This document shows positions 1-12,379 of a DNA stretch of 64,000 nucleotides, piece after piece. How positions within the stretch are numbered: the first letter of the stretch is position 1; each line of letters opens with the position of its first letter. The DNA is from Rikenellaceae bacterium (GTDB taxonomy: Bacteria > Bacteroidota > Bacteroidia > Bacteroidales > Rikenellaceae), in NCBI GenBank assembly GCA_902363575.1, contig CABJAJ010000004.1:256310-320309 (forward strand), in the 5' to 3' direction. The position numbers were made by a program, and so were the translations under genes. Below the pieces are notes generated by a model, which saw nothing but the letters and a program-made list of their open reading frames with translations, was not told the DNA's origin and searched no databases.

Positions 1-339
1 AACGTGCTGGCGGCGATATGCCCGCAGGAACCGACCCCACAGGTCGGGGTTTTTCTTCCCGGCGAACCCCTTTTTCTCCCAGCCGAAGACCCATCCTTTC
101 GTTACCGCATCCACCACGTAACGCGAGTCGGAATAGACCGTCACGTCGCAGCCCTCGAAACGCAGCGCTTCCAGTCCGGCGCAGACGGCCATCAGCTCCA
201 TGCGGTTGTTGGTCGTGCGGCGAAACCCTTGCGACAGCTCCTTGCGGAACCGTCCGGAGAGGAGCACTACGCCATAGCCCCCGGGTCCGGGATTGCCCCG
301 GGCCGAGCCGTCGGTGTAGATGGTGATTGGGGTAGGCAT
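1..339 (-). CDS. rnhA: Ribonuclease HI, partial (3' end beyond window)
   Basis: Cleaves the RNA strand of RNA-DNA hybrids in the cytoplasm. The reverse strand reads [20 protein letters not shown], the classic RNase H1 start, with first metal-binding Asp at residue 10, Glu at 48 in the RMEL motif and Asp at 71 in [10 protein letters not shown]. The basic-protrusion segment ([16 protein letters not shown]) follows. About 113 codons are visible; the fourth acidic residue and C-terminus lie left of base 1. The ATG at 339 directly precedes the conserved first beta strand, so the start is well supported. Confidence 0.93.
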   Translation of the reverse strand, partial: MPTPITIYTDGSARGNPGPGGYGVVLLSGRFRKELSQGFRRTTNNRMELMAVCAGLEALRFEGCDVTVYSDSRYVVDAVTKGWVFGWEKKGFAGKKNPDLWGRFLRAYRRQHV

Positions 340-489
340 GTCGCTGGGTCGAAAACGGGTTTTTGGTGAGTATCCGGGACGGCGATGCGAAAGCGCCGCT
401 GAATGGCCGGCGATCCGTCCGTCGCTGATGCAGGTTTGGGCACGTGCGCGGACGAAGCCGTGAGCGGCCCCGTCCGCGCATGCCGCATA

Positions 490-3117
490 TTATCCGAGGG
501 CTGCGAGCTGTTCCCGGATCGCCGCGATCCGGGCTTCGGCGTCGGCGCGTTTGGCGCGTTCGTTTTCGACCACCTTGGCGGGCGCCGACTGCACGAAACG
601 TTCGTTCGCCAGTTTCTTCATCACGCTCGCCAGGAATCCTTCGTAATAGGTCAGCTCGTCGGCGAGTTTCCGTCGTTCGGCCTCGGCGTCGATCATCCCG
701 GCCAGAGGCACGAAATACTGGGTGGTTTTGACGATGAATCCCGCGGCCGAGGCATCTTTCTGCGCAACCCGTTCGACGGCCTCCAGGTTGGCCATTTTCC
801 GGATGACGGGTTCGTATTCGGCGGGGTAGTTTTCGTCGGCGATCACCTCGAGCCGGAGGTTTTCCCGCTGGGGCAGGTTGCGCTGCTTGCGGATGTTGCG
901 CACTGCGGAGATGGCCTCCCGCGCCAGGTCGAAACGGGCCAGCAGCGCACGGTCCGCCTCCCCGGGCCGAGGCATGGGTTGCACCATGATCGACTCGCCG
1001 GCCTTGCGGGGGGCGAGATCCTGCCACAGCTCTTCGGTGAGGAAGGGCATGAAGGGGTGCAGCGCCCGCAGCAGTGCGTCGAAGAAACCGCGCACGGCGT
1101 CGAACGTCGGGCGGTCGATCGGGGCCCGGTAAGCGGGCTTGACCAGTTCGAGCAGCCAACCGCTGAAGTCGTCCCAGAAAAGTTTATAAAGCGCCATGAA
1201 AGCCTCCGAGATGCGGTACGAATCGAAATCGGACTCCACGCGGGCCAGCACTTCGTCCATGCGGTGGCGGAACCATTCGACCGAGAGGCGGTTGTTCTCG
1301 CTCTGGGCGAGGTTCTCGTCCACTTCCCAGCCGCCCACCAGCCGGTAGGCGTTCCATATCTTGTTGCCGAAGTTGCGGCCCTGCTCGCAAAGCGCCTCGT
1401 CGAACATCACGTCGTTGCCCGCCGTCGCGCTCAGCAGCATCGCCACGCGCATTCCGTCGGCGCCGTACTGTGCGATCAGGTCGAGCGGGTCGGGCGAATT
1501 GCCGAGCTGCTTGGACATTTTGCGGCCCAGCTTGTCCCGCACCAGCCCCGTGAAATAGACGTTCGAGAAGGGCTTTTCGCCCCGGTATTCGTAGCCGGCC
1601 ATAATCATGCGGGCCACCCAGAAGAAGATGATGTCCGGGGCGGTCACCAGGTCGTTGGTCGGGTAGTAGTAGCGGATCTCCTCGTTGTCGGGACGGCGGA
1701 TGCCGTCGAAGACCGAAATGGGCCAGAGCCACGACGAAAACCAGGTGTCCAGCACGTCCTCGTCCTGCCGCAGCTCTTCCAGCCGCAGAGACTCGTCGCC
1801 CGTTTTCGCCCGTGCCTTTTCGAGCGCCTCGGCAGGGGTTTCGGCCACTACGAAGCCACCGGAGGGGAGGTGCCAGGCCGGGATGCGCTGTCCCCACCAG
1901 AGCTGGCGCGAAATGCACCAGTCCTTGATGTTTTCCATCCAGTGCCGGTAGGTGTTCTTGTATTTCTCGGGGAAGAAACGGATCGTGTCCTCCATGACCG
2001 CACGGGTGGCGGGTTCGGCCAGCTCCTCCATGCGCAGGAACCACTGCATCGAGAGCTTGGGTTCGATGGCGACGCCCGTGCGCTCGGAGTAACCCACGTT
2101 GTTGGTATAGGGCTCGGTTTTCTCGAGCAGCCCTGCGGCGTCGAGGTCCTTTTCGATGCGTTTGCGCACCTCGAAACGCTCCTGGCCGGCATAGAGGCCC
2201 ACGCGGTCATTGACCGTGCCGTCGTCGTTGAAAACATCGATGGAGGGCAGACCGTATTTCTCGCCCAGCATGTAGTCGTTCACGTCGTGCGCGGGCGTCA
2301 CTTTCAGGGCCCCCGTGCCGAAGGCGATATCGACATAACGGTCGCGGATCACCGGAATCGTGCGTCCGACCAGAGGCACCACCACGCGGGCGTCCTGCGG
2401 CAGCCAGGCGTACCGCTCGTCGTCGGGATTCACGCAGAGGGCCGTGTCGCCCAGGATGGTTTCGGGCCGGGTCGTGGCGACGATCACCTGCCGGTCACTC
2501 CCCTCGACGCGGTAGCGGAGGTAGTAGAGCTTGCCGTGGGTCTCGCGGAACACCACCTCTTCGTCCGAGAGGGCCGTCTGCGCCGCCGGATCCCAGTTTA
2601 CCATGCGCACGCCGCGGTAGATTTTCCCCTTTTCGTAGAGGTCGCAAAAGACCTTGATTACGCTTTGGGTGCGGGCGTCGTCCATCGTGAATACCGTGCG
2701 CTCCCAGTCGCACGAGGCGCCCAGCTTGCGGAGCTGCCGGAGGATCATCCCGCCGTACTGCTCTTTCCACGCCCAGGCATGGCGCAGGAACTCTTCGCGC
2801 GTGAGCGACGATTTCTCGATGCCTTCGGCCCGGAGCTTGGCGACCACCTTGGCCTCCGTAGCGATCGAGGCGTGGTCCATGCCGGGCACCCAGCAGGCGT
2901 TGCGGCCCGTCATGCGGGCCCGGCGCACCAGTACGTCCTGCAGCGTGTTGTTGAGCATGTGGCCCATGTGGAGCATGCCCGTCACGTTGGGGGGCGGAAT
3001 GACGATCGTGTAGGGTTCGCGGGCGTCGGGTTCGGAATGGAACAGCCGGTTTTCGATCCAGTAGTCGTACCAGCCGGATTCGATCTGCTGGGGGACGTAT
3101 TTGTCGGCGATCTTCAT
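490..3117 (-). CDS. valS: Valine--tRNA ligase
   Basis: Charges tRNA-Val with valine and edits mischarged threonine in the cytoplasm. The 875-residue protein has the class I HIGH-type motif as HMGH at residues 50-53 (within [14 protein letters not shown]) and the KMSKS-type motif [12 protein letters not shown] near residue 530. The C-terminal coiled-coil arm typical of ValRS follows (residues about 810-875, with [11 protein letters not shown] and KRADAEARI). Length is normal for the family. A promoter box lies 24 bases upstream of the ATG. It is divergent from lon and probably monocistronic. Confidence 0.98.
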   Translation of the reverse strand: MKIADKYVPQQIESGWYDYWIENRLFHSEPDAREPYTIVIPPPNVTGMLHMGHMLNNTLQDVLVRRARMTGRNACWVPGMDHASIATEAKVVAKLRAEGIEKSSLTREEFLRHAWAWKEQYGGMILRQLRKLGASCDWERTVFTMDDARTQSVIKVFCDLYEKGKIYRGVRMVNWDPAAQTALSDEEVVFRETHGKLYYLRYRVEGSDRQVIVATTRPETILGDTALCVNPDDERYAWLPQDARVVVPLVGRTIPVIRDRYVDIAFGTGALKVTPAHDVNDYMLGEKYGLPSIDVFNDDGTVNDRVGLYAGQERFEVRKRIEKDLDAAGLLEKTEPYTNNVGYSERTGVAIEPKLSMQWFLRMEELAEPATRAVMEDTIRFFPEKYKNTYRHWMENIKDWCISRQLWWGQRIPAWHLPSGGFVVAETPAEALEKARAKTGDESLRLEELRQDEDVLDTWFSSWLWPISVFDGIRRPDNEEIRYYYPTNDLVTAPDIIFFWVARMIMAGYEYRGEKPFSNVYFTGLVRDKLGRKMSKQLGNSPDPLDLIAQYGADGMRVAMLLSATAGNDVMFDEALCEQGRNFGNKIWNAYRLVGGWEVDENLAQSENNRLSVEWFRHRMDEVLARVESDFDSYRISEAFMALYKLFWDDFSGWLLELVKPAYRAPIDRPTFDAVRGFFDALLRALHPFMPFLTEELWQDLAPRKAGESIMVQPMPRPGEADRALLARFDLAREAISAVRNIRKQRNLPQRENLRLEVIADENYPAEYEPVIRKMANLEAVERVAQKDASAAGFIVKTTQYFVPLAGMIDAEAERRKLADELTYYEGFLASVMKKLANERFVQSAPAKVVENERAKRADAEARIAAIREQLAALG

Positions 3118-3140
3118 GTCGGTCTAAACTTTTCGATCGG

Positions 3141-3148
3141 CAAAGATA
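3141..3148 (-). promoter_or_regulatory. Promoter -7 box for valS
   Basis: Reads TATCTTTG on the minus strand, an exact match to the Bacteroidetes -7 consensus TAnnTTTG. It predicts a start of transcription about 17 bases before the valS ATG. No clear -33 TTTG at the ideal spacing was found. Confidence 0.6.
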
Positions 3149-3289
3149 CGAAACAATGCGCAAAACGGAAAGTCCGTCGCGCAAAATATTTGACCCTCTT
3201 GCGCGTTGCGCAGGGCGGCCCGGCGGACGGATGTTGATAATTTGTTGAAGACGCAGGCCCGTATGAAATAAATATCGCGAAAAAAGCGT

Positions 3290-3297
3290 TACCTTTG
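3290..3297 (+). promoter_or_regulatory. Promoter -7 box for lon
   Basis: Reads TACCTTTG, matching TAnnTTTG. Its position argues against an upstream ATG at 3295 and for the lon start at 3322, which has GGAG seven bases upstream. Confidence 0.6.
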
Positions 3298-3321
3298 CAC
3301 ATTGTACCAAGGAGATCAACC

Positions 3322-5757
<2,436 letters not shown>

Positions 5758-5780
5758 CTTCCCCATTAACGGATACGACA

Positions 5781-6167
5781 ATGAATATCGAGGATTTCAG
5801 AGCCTATTGTCTCTCGTTTGCAGGGGCGCACGATGATTTTCCGTTCGGGAAATCGACGTCGGATTACGACCGCGATATTCTCGTGTTTTACGTTCTGGAC
5901 AAATGGTTTTGTTTTGTGAACGCCGTGGCCTGGGATTTCTGCAACCTGCGGTGCGCCCCCGAGCGGATTCCGGAGCTGCGGGAGCGTTACGAGGGCGTCG
6001 GCCCGGGCTGGCACATGAACAAAAAACATTGGATCAGCGTACGTTTCGACAGCGATGTGCCCGAAAAGATGGTGTTGGAGCTGGTGAAGCAGTCGTATGA
6101 ACTGGCCGTGGCGCACCTGACGAAAAAGCAGCAGGCCGTGTTGGCCGAAGAAAAAAGCAAGGCATGA
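5781..6167 (+). CDS. MmcQ/YjbR family protein
   Basis: A 128-residue protein of the MmcQ/YjbR fold (CyaY-like, proposed DNA-binding). Recognisable features are the N-terminal [22 protein letters not shown], the middle [17 protein letters not shown] and the conserved [10 protein letters not shown] segment. No enzymatic function is established for the family. The stop overlaps the kdsB start by four bases, so it is translationally coupled to the KDO genes. A second member of the family lies at 22531-22914. Confidence 0.9.
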   Translation: MNIEDFRAYCLSFAGAHDDFPFGKSTSDYDRDILVFYVLDKWFCFVNAVAWDFCNLRCAPERIPELRERYEGVGPGWHMNKKHWISVRFDSDVPEKMVLELVKQSYELAVAHLTKKQQAVLAEEKSKA

Positions 6168-6934
6168 AAATTATCGCCATCATTCCGGCCCGTTACGCCT
6201 CGACGCGTTTCCCCGGCAAACCGCTTGCCCTGTTGGGCGGGAAGCCCGTGATCCGGCGGGTCTGCGAGCAGGTCGGCCGCGCGGTCGGCCGCACGGTGGT
6301 CGCCACCGACGACGAGCGTATCCTGACGGCCGTCCGCGATTTCGGCGGCGAGGCTGTGATGACTTCGCCCGACCACCGCAGCGGCACCGACCGCTGCTAC
6401 GAGGCTTACCGTCAGCTCGGCGAGCCGTACGACATCGTGCTGAACGTGCAGGGCGACGAGCCGTTCATCCGTCCGGAGCAGATCGACGCGATCCTCCGGT
6501 GCTTCGACGACCCGGATACCGACATTGCCACCCTGGTGAAACCGTTCCGGCCGGAGGACGGCCTCGGGGCGCTCGAGAATCCCAACTCCCCGAAAGTGGT
6601 GCTGGACAGCCGTTCGCGGGCCCTCTATTTCTCGCGTTCGGTGATCCCCTTTCTGCGGGGCGTGGAGCAGGAGAGGTGGCTGGCTTCGCATACGTTTTAC
6701 AAGCATATCGGCATGTACGCTTTCCGGGCCGAAGCGCTCAGGGAGGTGACGGCCCTCGCGCCTTCGGCGCTCGAGCGGGCCGAGTCGCTCGAACAGTTGC
6801 GGTGGATCGAAAACGGCTACCGCATCGGCGTCGGCATCACCGGACAGGAGACCGTCGGGATCGATACGCCCGAAGACCTCGCGCGTGCCGAGGCGTTCCT
6901 CAAAACCCACCCTGATTTTTCGGATAAGGCATGA
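6164..6934 (+). CDS. kdsB: 3-deoxy-manno-octulosonate cytidylyltransferase (CMP-KDO synthetase)
   Basis: Activates KDO with CTP to CMP-KDO for lipid A-core assembly; cytoplasmic. The 256-residue protein starts with the nucleotide-binding [16 protein letters not shown] motif, has VATDDERI and [10 protein letters not shown] (metal and CTP contacts), and ends with the family motif [12 protein letters not shown]. Length is typical (about 250). Start and stop overlap both neighbours by four bases (ATGA arrangement), showing a compact operon with kdsA and kdsD. Confidence 0.97.
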   Translation: MKIIAIIPARYASTRFPGKPLALLGGKPVIRRVCEQVGRAVGRTVVATDDERILTAVRDFGGEAVMTSPDHRSGTDRCYEAYRQLGEPYDIVLNVQGDEPFIRPEQIDAILRCFDDPDTDIATLVKPFRPEDGLGALENPNSPKVVLDSRSRALYFSRSVIPFLRGVEQERWLASHTFYKHIGMYAFRAEALREVTALAPSALERAESLEQLRWIENGYRIGVGITGQETVGIDTPEDLARAEAFLKTHPDFSDKA

Positions 6935-7686
6935 AACCGCTCTTTATCGCCGGTCCCTGCGTGATCGAATCCGCCGAACTGCTCGACTGCGTTGCCGAAC
7001 GTCTCGTGCGAATCAACCGTGCGCTCGGCACGGACATCCTTTTCAAAGCCTCCTTCGACAAGGCCAACCGCACCTCGATCGCCTCCTACCGGGGCGTCGG
7101 GATGGAGCGGGGGCTGCGGATGCTCGTCGACGTGCGGGCGAAATGGGGGCTGAAGCTGCTCACCGACATCCATGAATCGTGGCAGGCCGCCCCGGTCGGT
7201 GAGGTCGCAGACGTGATCCAGATTCCGGCGTTCCTCTGTCGGCAGACCGACCTGCTGGTCGCCGCCGCGCGGACGGGACGCACGGTCAATATCAAGAAGG
7301 CGCAGTTCCTCTCGGGCGCCGATATGAAATACCCCTATGAGAAGGCCCGCGAGGCGGGAGCCCGGGAAATATGGCTCACCGAGCGGGGCAACATGTACGG
7401 TTACAACAACCTGGTGGTCGATTTCCGCAACATTCCCGACATGCTCCGCATCGCCGATCGTGTGGTGATGGACTGCACCCACTCGGTGCAGCGTCCCGGC
7501 GCGGGCGATGGCAAGACGGCCGGCAATCGGGAATTCGCTCCCGCAATGGCTTTGGCGGCCAAGGCATTCGGCGCCAACGGCTACTTTTTCGAGGTGCATC
7601 CCGATCCCGACCGGGCTCTGAGCGACGGCCCCAACATGCTGCGGCTCGACGATCTGGAATCCGTAATCAAATCCCTTTTGCAATGA
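6931..7686 (+). CDS. kdsA: 3-deoxy-8-phosphooctulonate synthase (KDO-8-P synthase)
   Basis: Condenses phosphoenolpyruvate with arabinose 5-phosphate, the first committed step to KDO. The 251 residues include [10 protein letters not shown] at the N-terminus, [12 protein letters not shown] (substrate-binding lysines), [26 protein letters not shown] and [11 protein letters not shown]. It is shorter than the roughly 280 residues of proteobacterial enzymes, but all core motifs are present. The asparagine in YGYNNL fits the metal-independent or metal-dependent choice only after alignment, so I make no claim. It overlaps kdsB and kdsD by four bases each. Confidence 0.97.
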   Translation: MKPLFIAGPCVIESAELLDCVAERLVRINRALGTDILFKASFDKANRTSIASYRGVGMERGLRMLVDVRAKWGLKLLTDIHESWQAAPVGEVADVIQIPAFLCRQTDLLVAAARTGRTVNIKKAQFLSGADMKYPYEKAREAGAREIWLTERGNMYGYNNLVVDFRNIPDMLRIADRVVMDCTHSVQRPGAGDGKTAGNREFAPAMALAAKAFGANGYFFEVHPDPDRALSDGPNMLRLDDLESVIKSLLQ

Positions 7687-8648
7687 CCGAACAGAACAAG
7701 GCGCTCATCTGCGAGCTCGCACGCAAGACCGTCCATGCCGAGGCGCTGGCCCTCAAACGGCTGGAGGCTTCGATCGACCGGTATTTCGCCGAAGCCGTGG
7801 AGCTGATCCTCGCCAGCCGGGGCAAGCTGATCGTCACGGGCATGGGCAAGTCGGGGCTGGTGGGGCGCAAGATCGCCGCAACGCTGGCCAGCACGGGGAC
7901 GCCCAGCTTTTTTCTCCATCCCGGCGAAGCCTTCCACGGCGACCTGGGCATGATCTCCCCCGAGGACATCCTGCTCGCACTCTCCTATTCGGGCGAGACG
8001 GATGAAATCCTGAAGATCGTCCCCTTCATCCACAGCAACGGCAACCGGCTGATCTCGATGACGGGCAATCCCGAATCGGCGCTGGCCAAACATTCGGACG
8101 TACACCTCGACGTGGCCGTAAGGCACGAGGCCTGCATCCTGCACCTGGCTCCGACCTCCTCCACCACGGCGCAGATCGCCCTGGGCGACGCGCTGGCCGT
8201 GGCTCTGATGAAGATGCGGGGTTTCACGAGCGTCGATTTCGCACGGCTTCATCCGGGCGGAAGCCTCGGGCGGCGTCTGCTGATGACCGTGGGCGACGTG
8301 ATGCACGGCGACAACCTGCCGGTGGTGGCGCCCGACTGTCCCGCAACCCAGATGATCCACACGATCAGCAAAGGCGGATTGGGGCTTATCGTGATTTGCG
8401 ACGGCGACCGGATCGAGGGTATCGTCACCGACGGGGATATCCGCCGGGCCATGGAACGACGGCAGTCCGATTTCTTCTCGATCCGGGCCGGCGACATCGC
8501 CACGCGCAACCCCAAGACCATCCCGAGCAGCGAGAAGCTGATCGTGGCCGAACGCGAGATGACCCGCAACAAAATCACCTCGCTGCTGGTGACCGACGAG
8601 GGGGGCAGGCTCGCCGGCGTGATTCAGATTTACGACATCAAGTTATAG
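7683..8648 (+). CDS. kdsD: D-arabinose 5-phosphate isomerase (KpsF/GutQ family)
   Basis: Interconverts ribulose 5-phosphate and arabinose 5-phosphate, feeding kdsA. The protein is 321 residues: an N-terminal SIS sugar-isomerase domain with TGMGKSGLVGRKIAATLAST (about 40-60) and SYSGETDE, followed by two CBS domains (about 200-321) with DGDIRRAME. The ATG at 7683 overlaps the kdsA stop. Together kdsB, kdsA and kdsD supply three consecutive steps of CMP-KDO synthesis; only the KDO-8-P phosphatase is absent from this run. Confidence 0.96.
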   Translation: MTEQNKALICELARKTVHAEALALKRLEASIDRYFAEAVELILASRGKLIVTGMGKSGLVGRKIAATLASTGTPSFFLHPGEAFHGDLGMISPEDILLALSYSGETDEILKIVPFIHSNGNRLISMTGNPESALAKHSDVHLDVAVRHEACILHLAPTSSTTAQIALGDALAVALMKMRGFTSVDFARLHPGGSLGRRLLMTVGDVMHGDNLPVVAPDCPATQMIHTISKGGLGLIVICDGDRIEGIVTDGDIRRAMERRQSDFFSIRAGDIATRNPKTIPSSEKLIVAEREMTRNKITSLLVTDEGGRLAGVIQIYDIKL

Positions 8649-8726
8649 CGGATTCCCGAACCTGCATCCCGGGCTCCGTTACGCTCCGCGGTAGGGTTCT
8701 CCGTCTGGTATTTTTACCGCTGACTG

Positions 8727-8775
8727 CCGAACGGCGTTACGCACCTATAGGGTTGCGCAGCGCCGTTCGGTTTTC
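8727..8775 (+). terminator. Possible terminator after the KDO operon
   Basis: Arms CCGAACGGCG (8727-8736) and CGCCGTTCGG (8761-8770) are perfectly complementary and are followed by a short T run. The 24-base loop is longer than usual, so function is uncertain. Confidence 0.45.
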
Positions 8776-8850
8776 TCGGCAGCGGCAACTCTGCAACACG
8801 ACCGTACGGGTGCATTGCGGGTGACGGCTGCAAAAGGGCAGCGGATACAA

Positions 8851-8879
8851 AAAACTCCCGGTCACCGACCGGGAGTTTT
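8851..8879. terminator. Bidirectional intrinsic terminator
   Basis: Perfect 13-base arms AAAACTCCCGGTC and GACCGGGAGTTTT with loop ACC. Runs of A and T on the two sides let it work on both strands, separating kdsD from the convergent lipoprotein gene. Confidence 0.85.
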
Positions 8880-8880
8880 G

Positions 8881-9282
8881 TTACATATCGCCCATATACT
8901 CGAATTCCTCGGGAAATTGAATTGCGTCATCTCGGCAAGGGCGAGCAGTAAACCAGTATTTCTTCTTCGCTACTATTTCTTCCCATGAATAATGCTCCAA
9001 TGTGTCCGGACTGAAAGCATACATATGGCCTAATACGCCATCTTTAAAATTTGTGGGCGACATAGATATGCAAACTCTATTATGGCTTTTTGCAAGAATT
9101 AGTGTCGGTTTTTCCATCAAACCGTCATAGGCCGGATAAGATACTTTTCCATCCTTATAATAGTCCAGATAGAAATAAGTATCTTTATTTGAATTATTGG
9201 CGAAACATTGTGTCCAACTATCTTCCCAGAATGCTTCGCATGAGATAAATAACAGGCACAGTATCGAAAGAAAGATTCTCAT
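8881..9282 (-). CDS. Hypothetical lipoprotein
   Basis: The 133-residue protein begins MRIFLSILCLLFISCEAFWE, a lipoprotein signal peptide with cleavage before Cys15. The mature part is small, acidic and aromatic and contains no domain I recognise; TYFYLDYYKDG and MSPTNFKDG hint at a small beta-sandwich. Base composition is more AT-rich than the flanking genes, which suggests recent acquisition. It sits alone between the bidirectional terminator and a gene-free stretch (9283-9560) in which I see no clear promoter. Confidence 0.75.
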   Translation of the reverse strand: MRIFLSILCLLFISCEAFWEDSWTQCFANNSNKDTYFYLDYYKDGKVSYPAYDGLMEKPTLILAKSHNRVCISMSPTNFKDGVLGHMYAFSPDTLEHYSWEEIVAKKKYWFTARPCRDDAIQFPEEFEYMGDM

Positions 9283-9560
9283 AAGCTTATATTACGTGTT
9301 CGGATAATGACTTATTCCTGCTTTATTCTATCCGTTCGATTCTCCGCCTTGTCGCTTTAATTGGGGCCGAGGGCAAGGGTGGCAGACAATAAACCGCAGG
9401 TCTGCAGTTCGGCCTGCTCTGACAAATTTAGCGATTTATCTCGGTCGCCGCAATCCTTTCGTCCGTTAAGTTGCATTTCCATGTGCAGCCGTTGCTGCGC
9501 AGCGCTCCTGCTGGCCCGAATGTTGCGTTTTGCGGGAGGTTACACCAAATCGAAACGACC

Positions 9561-10466
9561 ATGAAAAGAGAAAATGCACAGGGCGACGTACTCGTGGACC
9601 CGCGCGAAGAATATTATCACGACGACTATCCGGAGCAGCACCAGCCGGCGCCCGGACTGGAACAGCGGATGGACCCCAAACCCGACGCCGGGGAGGAGAG
9701 CTACCGCGGGCACGGCCGGCTCGAGGGCCGCAGAGCCCTGATTACGGGCGGCGATTCGGGAATCGGCCGCGCCGTGGCCATCGCCTTCGCCCGCGAAGGC
9801 GCACAGGTCGCCATCAACTACCTGGAGTCGGAGCAACCCGACGCCGACTCGCTCCGCCGCCTGCTGGAAGAGGAGGACCGGCATGTGGAGTTGCTGCCGG
9901 GCGATATCAGCCGCGAGGAGACCTGCCGTCAAATCGTGCGCGACGCCCTCGAACGGCTCGGCGGGCTCGACATCCTGGTGCTCAATGCCGGGACGCAAAC
10001 CGCCGTCAAGGAGATCGAGCACCTCTCGACCGAACAGTTGGTCCGTACCTTCGAGACCAACGTATTCTCGCTTTACTGGACTGTCAAAGAGGCGCTGCCG
10101 CACATGCGGGCGGGGGCGTCGATTATCACCACTTCGTCGATCCAGGCATTCCAGCCCACGCCGTTCCTACTCGACTATGCCGCAACCAAGAGCGCCGTGG
10201 TCGGCTTCACTCGATCGCTGGCCAAACAGCTTGCACCCAAAGGCATCCGGGTGAACTCCGTCGCTCCGGGTCCGATCTGGACGCCCCTTCAGGTGACGGG
10301 CGCCCAACTGCCGGAGAACATCCCGACGTTCGGGCAGAGTACGCCCCTCGGTCGCGCAGGTCAGCCCGCGGAGCTCGCCCCGCTCTATGTCTTCCTCGCA
10401 TCGAACGAGTCGAGCTACATCTCGGCCCAGACCATCGGCGTGACGGGCGGCCGCTATATCGACTGA
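9561..10466 (+). CDS. SDR family oxidoreductase (general-stress type)
   Basis: NAD(P)-dependent short-chain dehydrogenase of 301 residues. An N-terminal extension of about 55 residues rich in Pro, Asp and His (DPREEYYHDDYPEQ) precedes the Rossmann motif ITGGDSGIGRAV at 61-72. This extension is typical of the YhdF/YdaD/GSP39-like stress SDRs. LVLNAGTQ, the Ser of TTSSIQ and the catalytic pair DYAATK (Tyr-x-x-x-Lys) are present. The substrate is unknown. The ATG at 9561 is chosen because upstream in-frame sequence (from 9471) lacks family character. Confidence 0.9.
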   Translation: MKRENAQGDVLVDPREEYYHDDYPEQHQPAPGLEQRMDPKPDAGEESYRGHGRLEGRRALITGGDSGIGRAVAIAFAREGAQVAINYLESEQPDADSLRRLLEEEDRHVELLPGDISREETCRQIVRDALERLGGLDILVLNAGTQTAVKEIEHLSTEQLVRTFETNVFSLYWTVKEALPHMRAGASIITTSSIQAFQPTPFLLDYAATKSAVVGFTRSLAKQLAPKGIRVNSVAPGPIWTPLQVTGAQLPENIPTFGQSTPLGRAGQPAELAPLYVFLASNESSYISAQTIGVTGGRYID

Positions 10467-10511
10467 CGCTGACGGTGAAACAAAGCGGCCGACGGCGGCA
10501 GACCGGCCGCA

Positions 10512-10593
10512 GCGAACATAGAGTCGGGGCGAACATAGAGTCGGGGCGAACGGTGCCGGGGCGAACGTAGAGTCGGGGCGAACGTGGACGGGC
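10512..10593. repeat. 17-bp tandem repeat (minisatellite)
   Basis: About five consecutive copies of GCGAACATAGAGTCGGG: two identical copies at 10512-10528 and 10529-10545, a shortened one at 10546-10560, one with A to G change at 10561-10577, and a degenerate fifth. It fills part of the 306-base gap between the SDR gene and the AraC gene. No coding frame is convincing. Confidence 0.85.
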
Positions 10594-10742
10594 AACGGGG
10601 AATTGGTAGCGGGGAAGCGGTTTCGCATCCAGTGGTTCTCCGTCGGATCGCCGAGGCGGACTCCGGGGACGATGCAGGGATAAAAACGGGATGCACGGGA
10701 CGAATTTTCCGCCCGTTGCAAGGATGTTTGGTTTGCGGTTGC

Positions 10743-10750
10743 TATCTTTG
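10743..10750 (+). promoter_or_regulatory. Promoter -7 box for the AraC gene
   Basis: TATCTTTG, 22 bases before the AraC start, matches TAnnTTTG. Confidence 0.6.
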
Positions 10751-10772
10751 ACCTGTACGAAAACCGCCGACC

Positions 10773-11618
10773 ATGACCCGATCGAAAAACCTGGCGTTCA
10801 CAACGCCCCTCAAAGGCAATCTCGCCCTGTGCGACCCCTGTGACGACGCAGATCTGCATCGCATCCGCGACCTGTACAAATTCATCTGGGTACGGGAGGG
10901 GAGGGTACAGCTCCGCATCGACCACATTCCGCTCGAGCTGCATGCGGGCGAATTGGTGCCGCTCACCCCGCATCACCGGCTCGAAATCCCGCAGATCGAT
11001 GCAGAGGTGCTGATTCTCGCCTTCGACAGCAATTTCTACTGCATCTTCGGCCACGACGGGGAGGTGTCGTGCAGCGGCCTGCTTTTCAACGGCACCTCGG
11101 AGTTGCTGCGGCTCGAACTCAACGAAGAGCGGGCCGCGGCCCTCGGACGGGTGATCGACGACCTGCGTGCCGAGTACGAGGTGGCCGACGGTCTGCGCGA
11201 GGAGATGCTCCGCATGCAGCTCAAGCGGTTCATCATCCTCTGTACCCGCTTTGCCCGCGAGCGCTTCGCCGTCCATGCCGACCGGGAAAAGCTCTTCGAC
11301 ATCGTGCGCCGCTACTATGTGCTCGTCGATGAACATTTCCGCACCCGCAAGCGGGTGCAGGACTATGCCGGGCTGCTGACCCGCTCGCCCAAGACGCTCG
11401 CCAACCTCTTCGCCGCATACGGCCAGCCGTCGCCCCTGAGCATCATCCGCGACCGGGTCAATGCCGAGGCGCGGCGTCTGCTGCTCTACACCTCCAAAAG
11501 TGCCAAGGAGATCGCCTATCTGCTGGGGTACGAGGACACGGCGGCATTCAGCCGGTTTTTCGCCAAGATGAACGGCGAGAGCATCACCGCGTTCCGCCGC
11601 CGGGAAAAACGGGAATAA
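10773..11618 (+). CDS. AraC family transcriptional regulator
   Basis: A 281-residue regulator. The N-terminal cupin-like sensing half (about 15-110) holds WVREGRVQLRID and HAGELVPLTPHH. The C-terminal AraC helix-turn-helix pair (about 185-280) has VQDYAGLLTRSPKTLANLF and AKEIAYLLGYEDTAAFSRFF. Cysteines are at 20, 23, 90 and 100, positions that could sense oxidants, though the HDGEVSCSGLLF segment is common in Bacteroidetes AraC proteins. The next gene 86 bases downstream is a DUF417 membrane protein, the same pairing as E. coli rclR-rclC, so regulation of that gene is the likely job (inference). Confidence 0.92.
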   Translation: MTRSKNLAFTTPLKGNLALCDPCDDADLHRIRDLYKFIWVREGRVQLRIDHIPLELHAGELVPLTPHHRLEIPQIDAEVLILAFDSNFYCIFGHDGEVSCSGLLFNGTSELLRLELNEERAAALGRVIDDLRAEYEVADGLREEMLRMQLKRFIILCTRFARERFAVHADREKLFDIVRRYYVLVDEHFRTRKRVQDYAGLLTRSPKTLANLFAAYGQPSPLSIIRDRVNAEARRLLLYTSKSAKEIAYLLGYEDTAAFSRFFAKMNGESITAFRRREKRE

Positions 11619-11704
11619 TCACCAACATATCCGGCACTCCGGCCATCGTTCGGGAACGGTGCATCGCCGACCTTTGCATCATCGGATTTTTAAGGACAAT
11701 AATT

Positions 11705-12319
11705 ATGATGCAAAGACTTTCTGGCCTGTTTTACCGCTTTCTCGGGATTGCGGCAGGCGCACAGCGTTTCGGCCTCGGAATGATCCGGGTCGCCATTCTC
11801 GTTATCTTCGTCTGGATCGGGGCGCTCAAATTCAGGAACTACGAGGCCGAGGGCATCGTCCCTTTCGTGGCCAACAGTCCTTTTATGAGTTTCTTCTACA
11901 ACGAGAAAGCTCCCGCGTACAGGGACTACAAACTCAGGGAGGGCGAATTCGACGCAGCCAAGCATGAATGGCATGTCGCAAACAACACCTACGGCTTTTC
12001 GCATGCTCTGGGTGTGCTCATCATGGGCATCGGCATCCTGACGTTCCTCGGTTTCTTCTCCCTCCGTGCAGGGTTTCTCGGCGAGCTGCTGGTGATCGTG
12101 ATGACGCTCGGAACCCTTTCGTTCCTGGTGACCACGCCCGAAGCGTGGGTGCCCGACCTGGGCGGCGGGGAGTACGGCTTTCCGCTTCTGTCGGGCGCCG
12201 GACGACTGGTAATCAAAGATACGGCGATCATCGCCGGTGCCGTTGTGCTGCTTTCGGACTCGGCTCGCAGGCTCCTTGCCCGGCATCGGGACGGGATGGA
12301 AAAAGCGATGCGGGAATAA
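11705..12319 (+). CDS. DUF417 (YkgB/RclC-like) inner membrane protein
   Basis: A 204-residue protein with four predicted membrane segments (about 22-42, 98-118, 122-142 and 165-185). The first contains the DUF417 signature MIRVAILVIFVWIGALKFRN. In E. coli the homologue RclC belongs to the reactive-chlorine resistance operon; its biochemical function is not known. AAGGA at 11691-11695 supports the first of two adjacent ATGs. It follows an AraC regulator in the same orientation and is closed by two strong hairpins downstream. Confidence 0.88.
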   Translation: MMQRLSGLFYRFLGIAAGAQRFGLGMIRVAILVIFVWIGALKFRNYEAEGIVPFVANSPFMSFFYNEKAPAYRDYKLREGEFDAAKHEWHVANNTYGFSHALGVLIMGIGILTFLGFFSLRAGFLGELLVIVMTLGTLSFLVTTPEAWVPDLGGGEYGFPLLSGAGRLVIKDTAIIAGAVVLLSDSARRLLARHRDGMEKAMRE

Positions 12320-12321
12320 CG

Positions 12322-12352
12322 AAACCGGCCTGCGGCCGCCCGCCGGTTTTTC
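12322..12352 (+). terminator. Intrinsic terminator after the DUF417 gene
   Basis: AAACCGGC (12322-12329) pairs with GCCGGTTT (12342-12349), followed by T residues, directly after the DUF417 stop. Confidence 0.7.
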
Positions 12353-12379
12353 GTAACTGCGGCACCGCATGAAACGAAG

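Noticed and set aside
403..3237. 944-codon open frame opposite valS
   Set aside because: It mirrors a certain valS gene in GC-rich DNA, has no recognisable motif and is rich in Arg, His and Gly as antisense frames are.
10512..10593. CRISPR array
   Set aside because: The units are adjacent without spacers and no cas genes are nearby.
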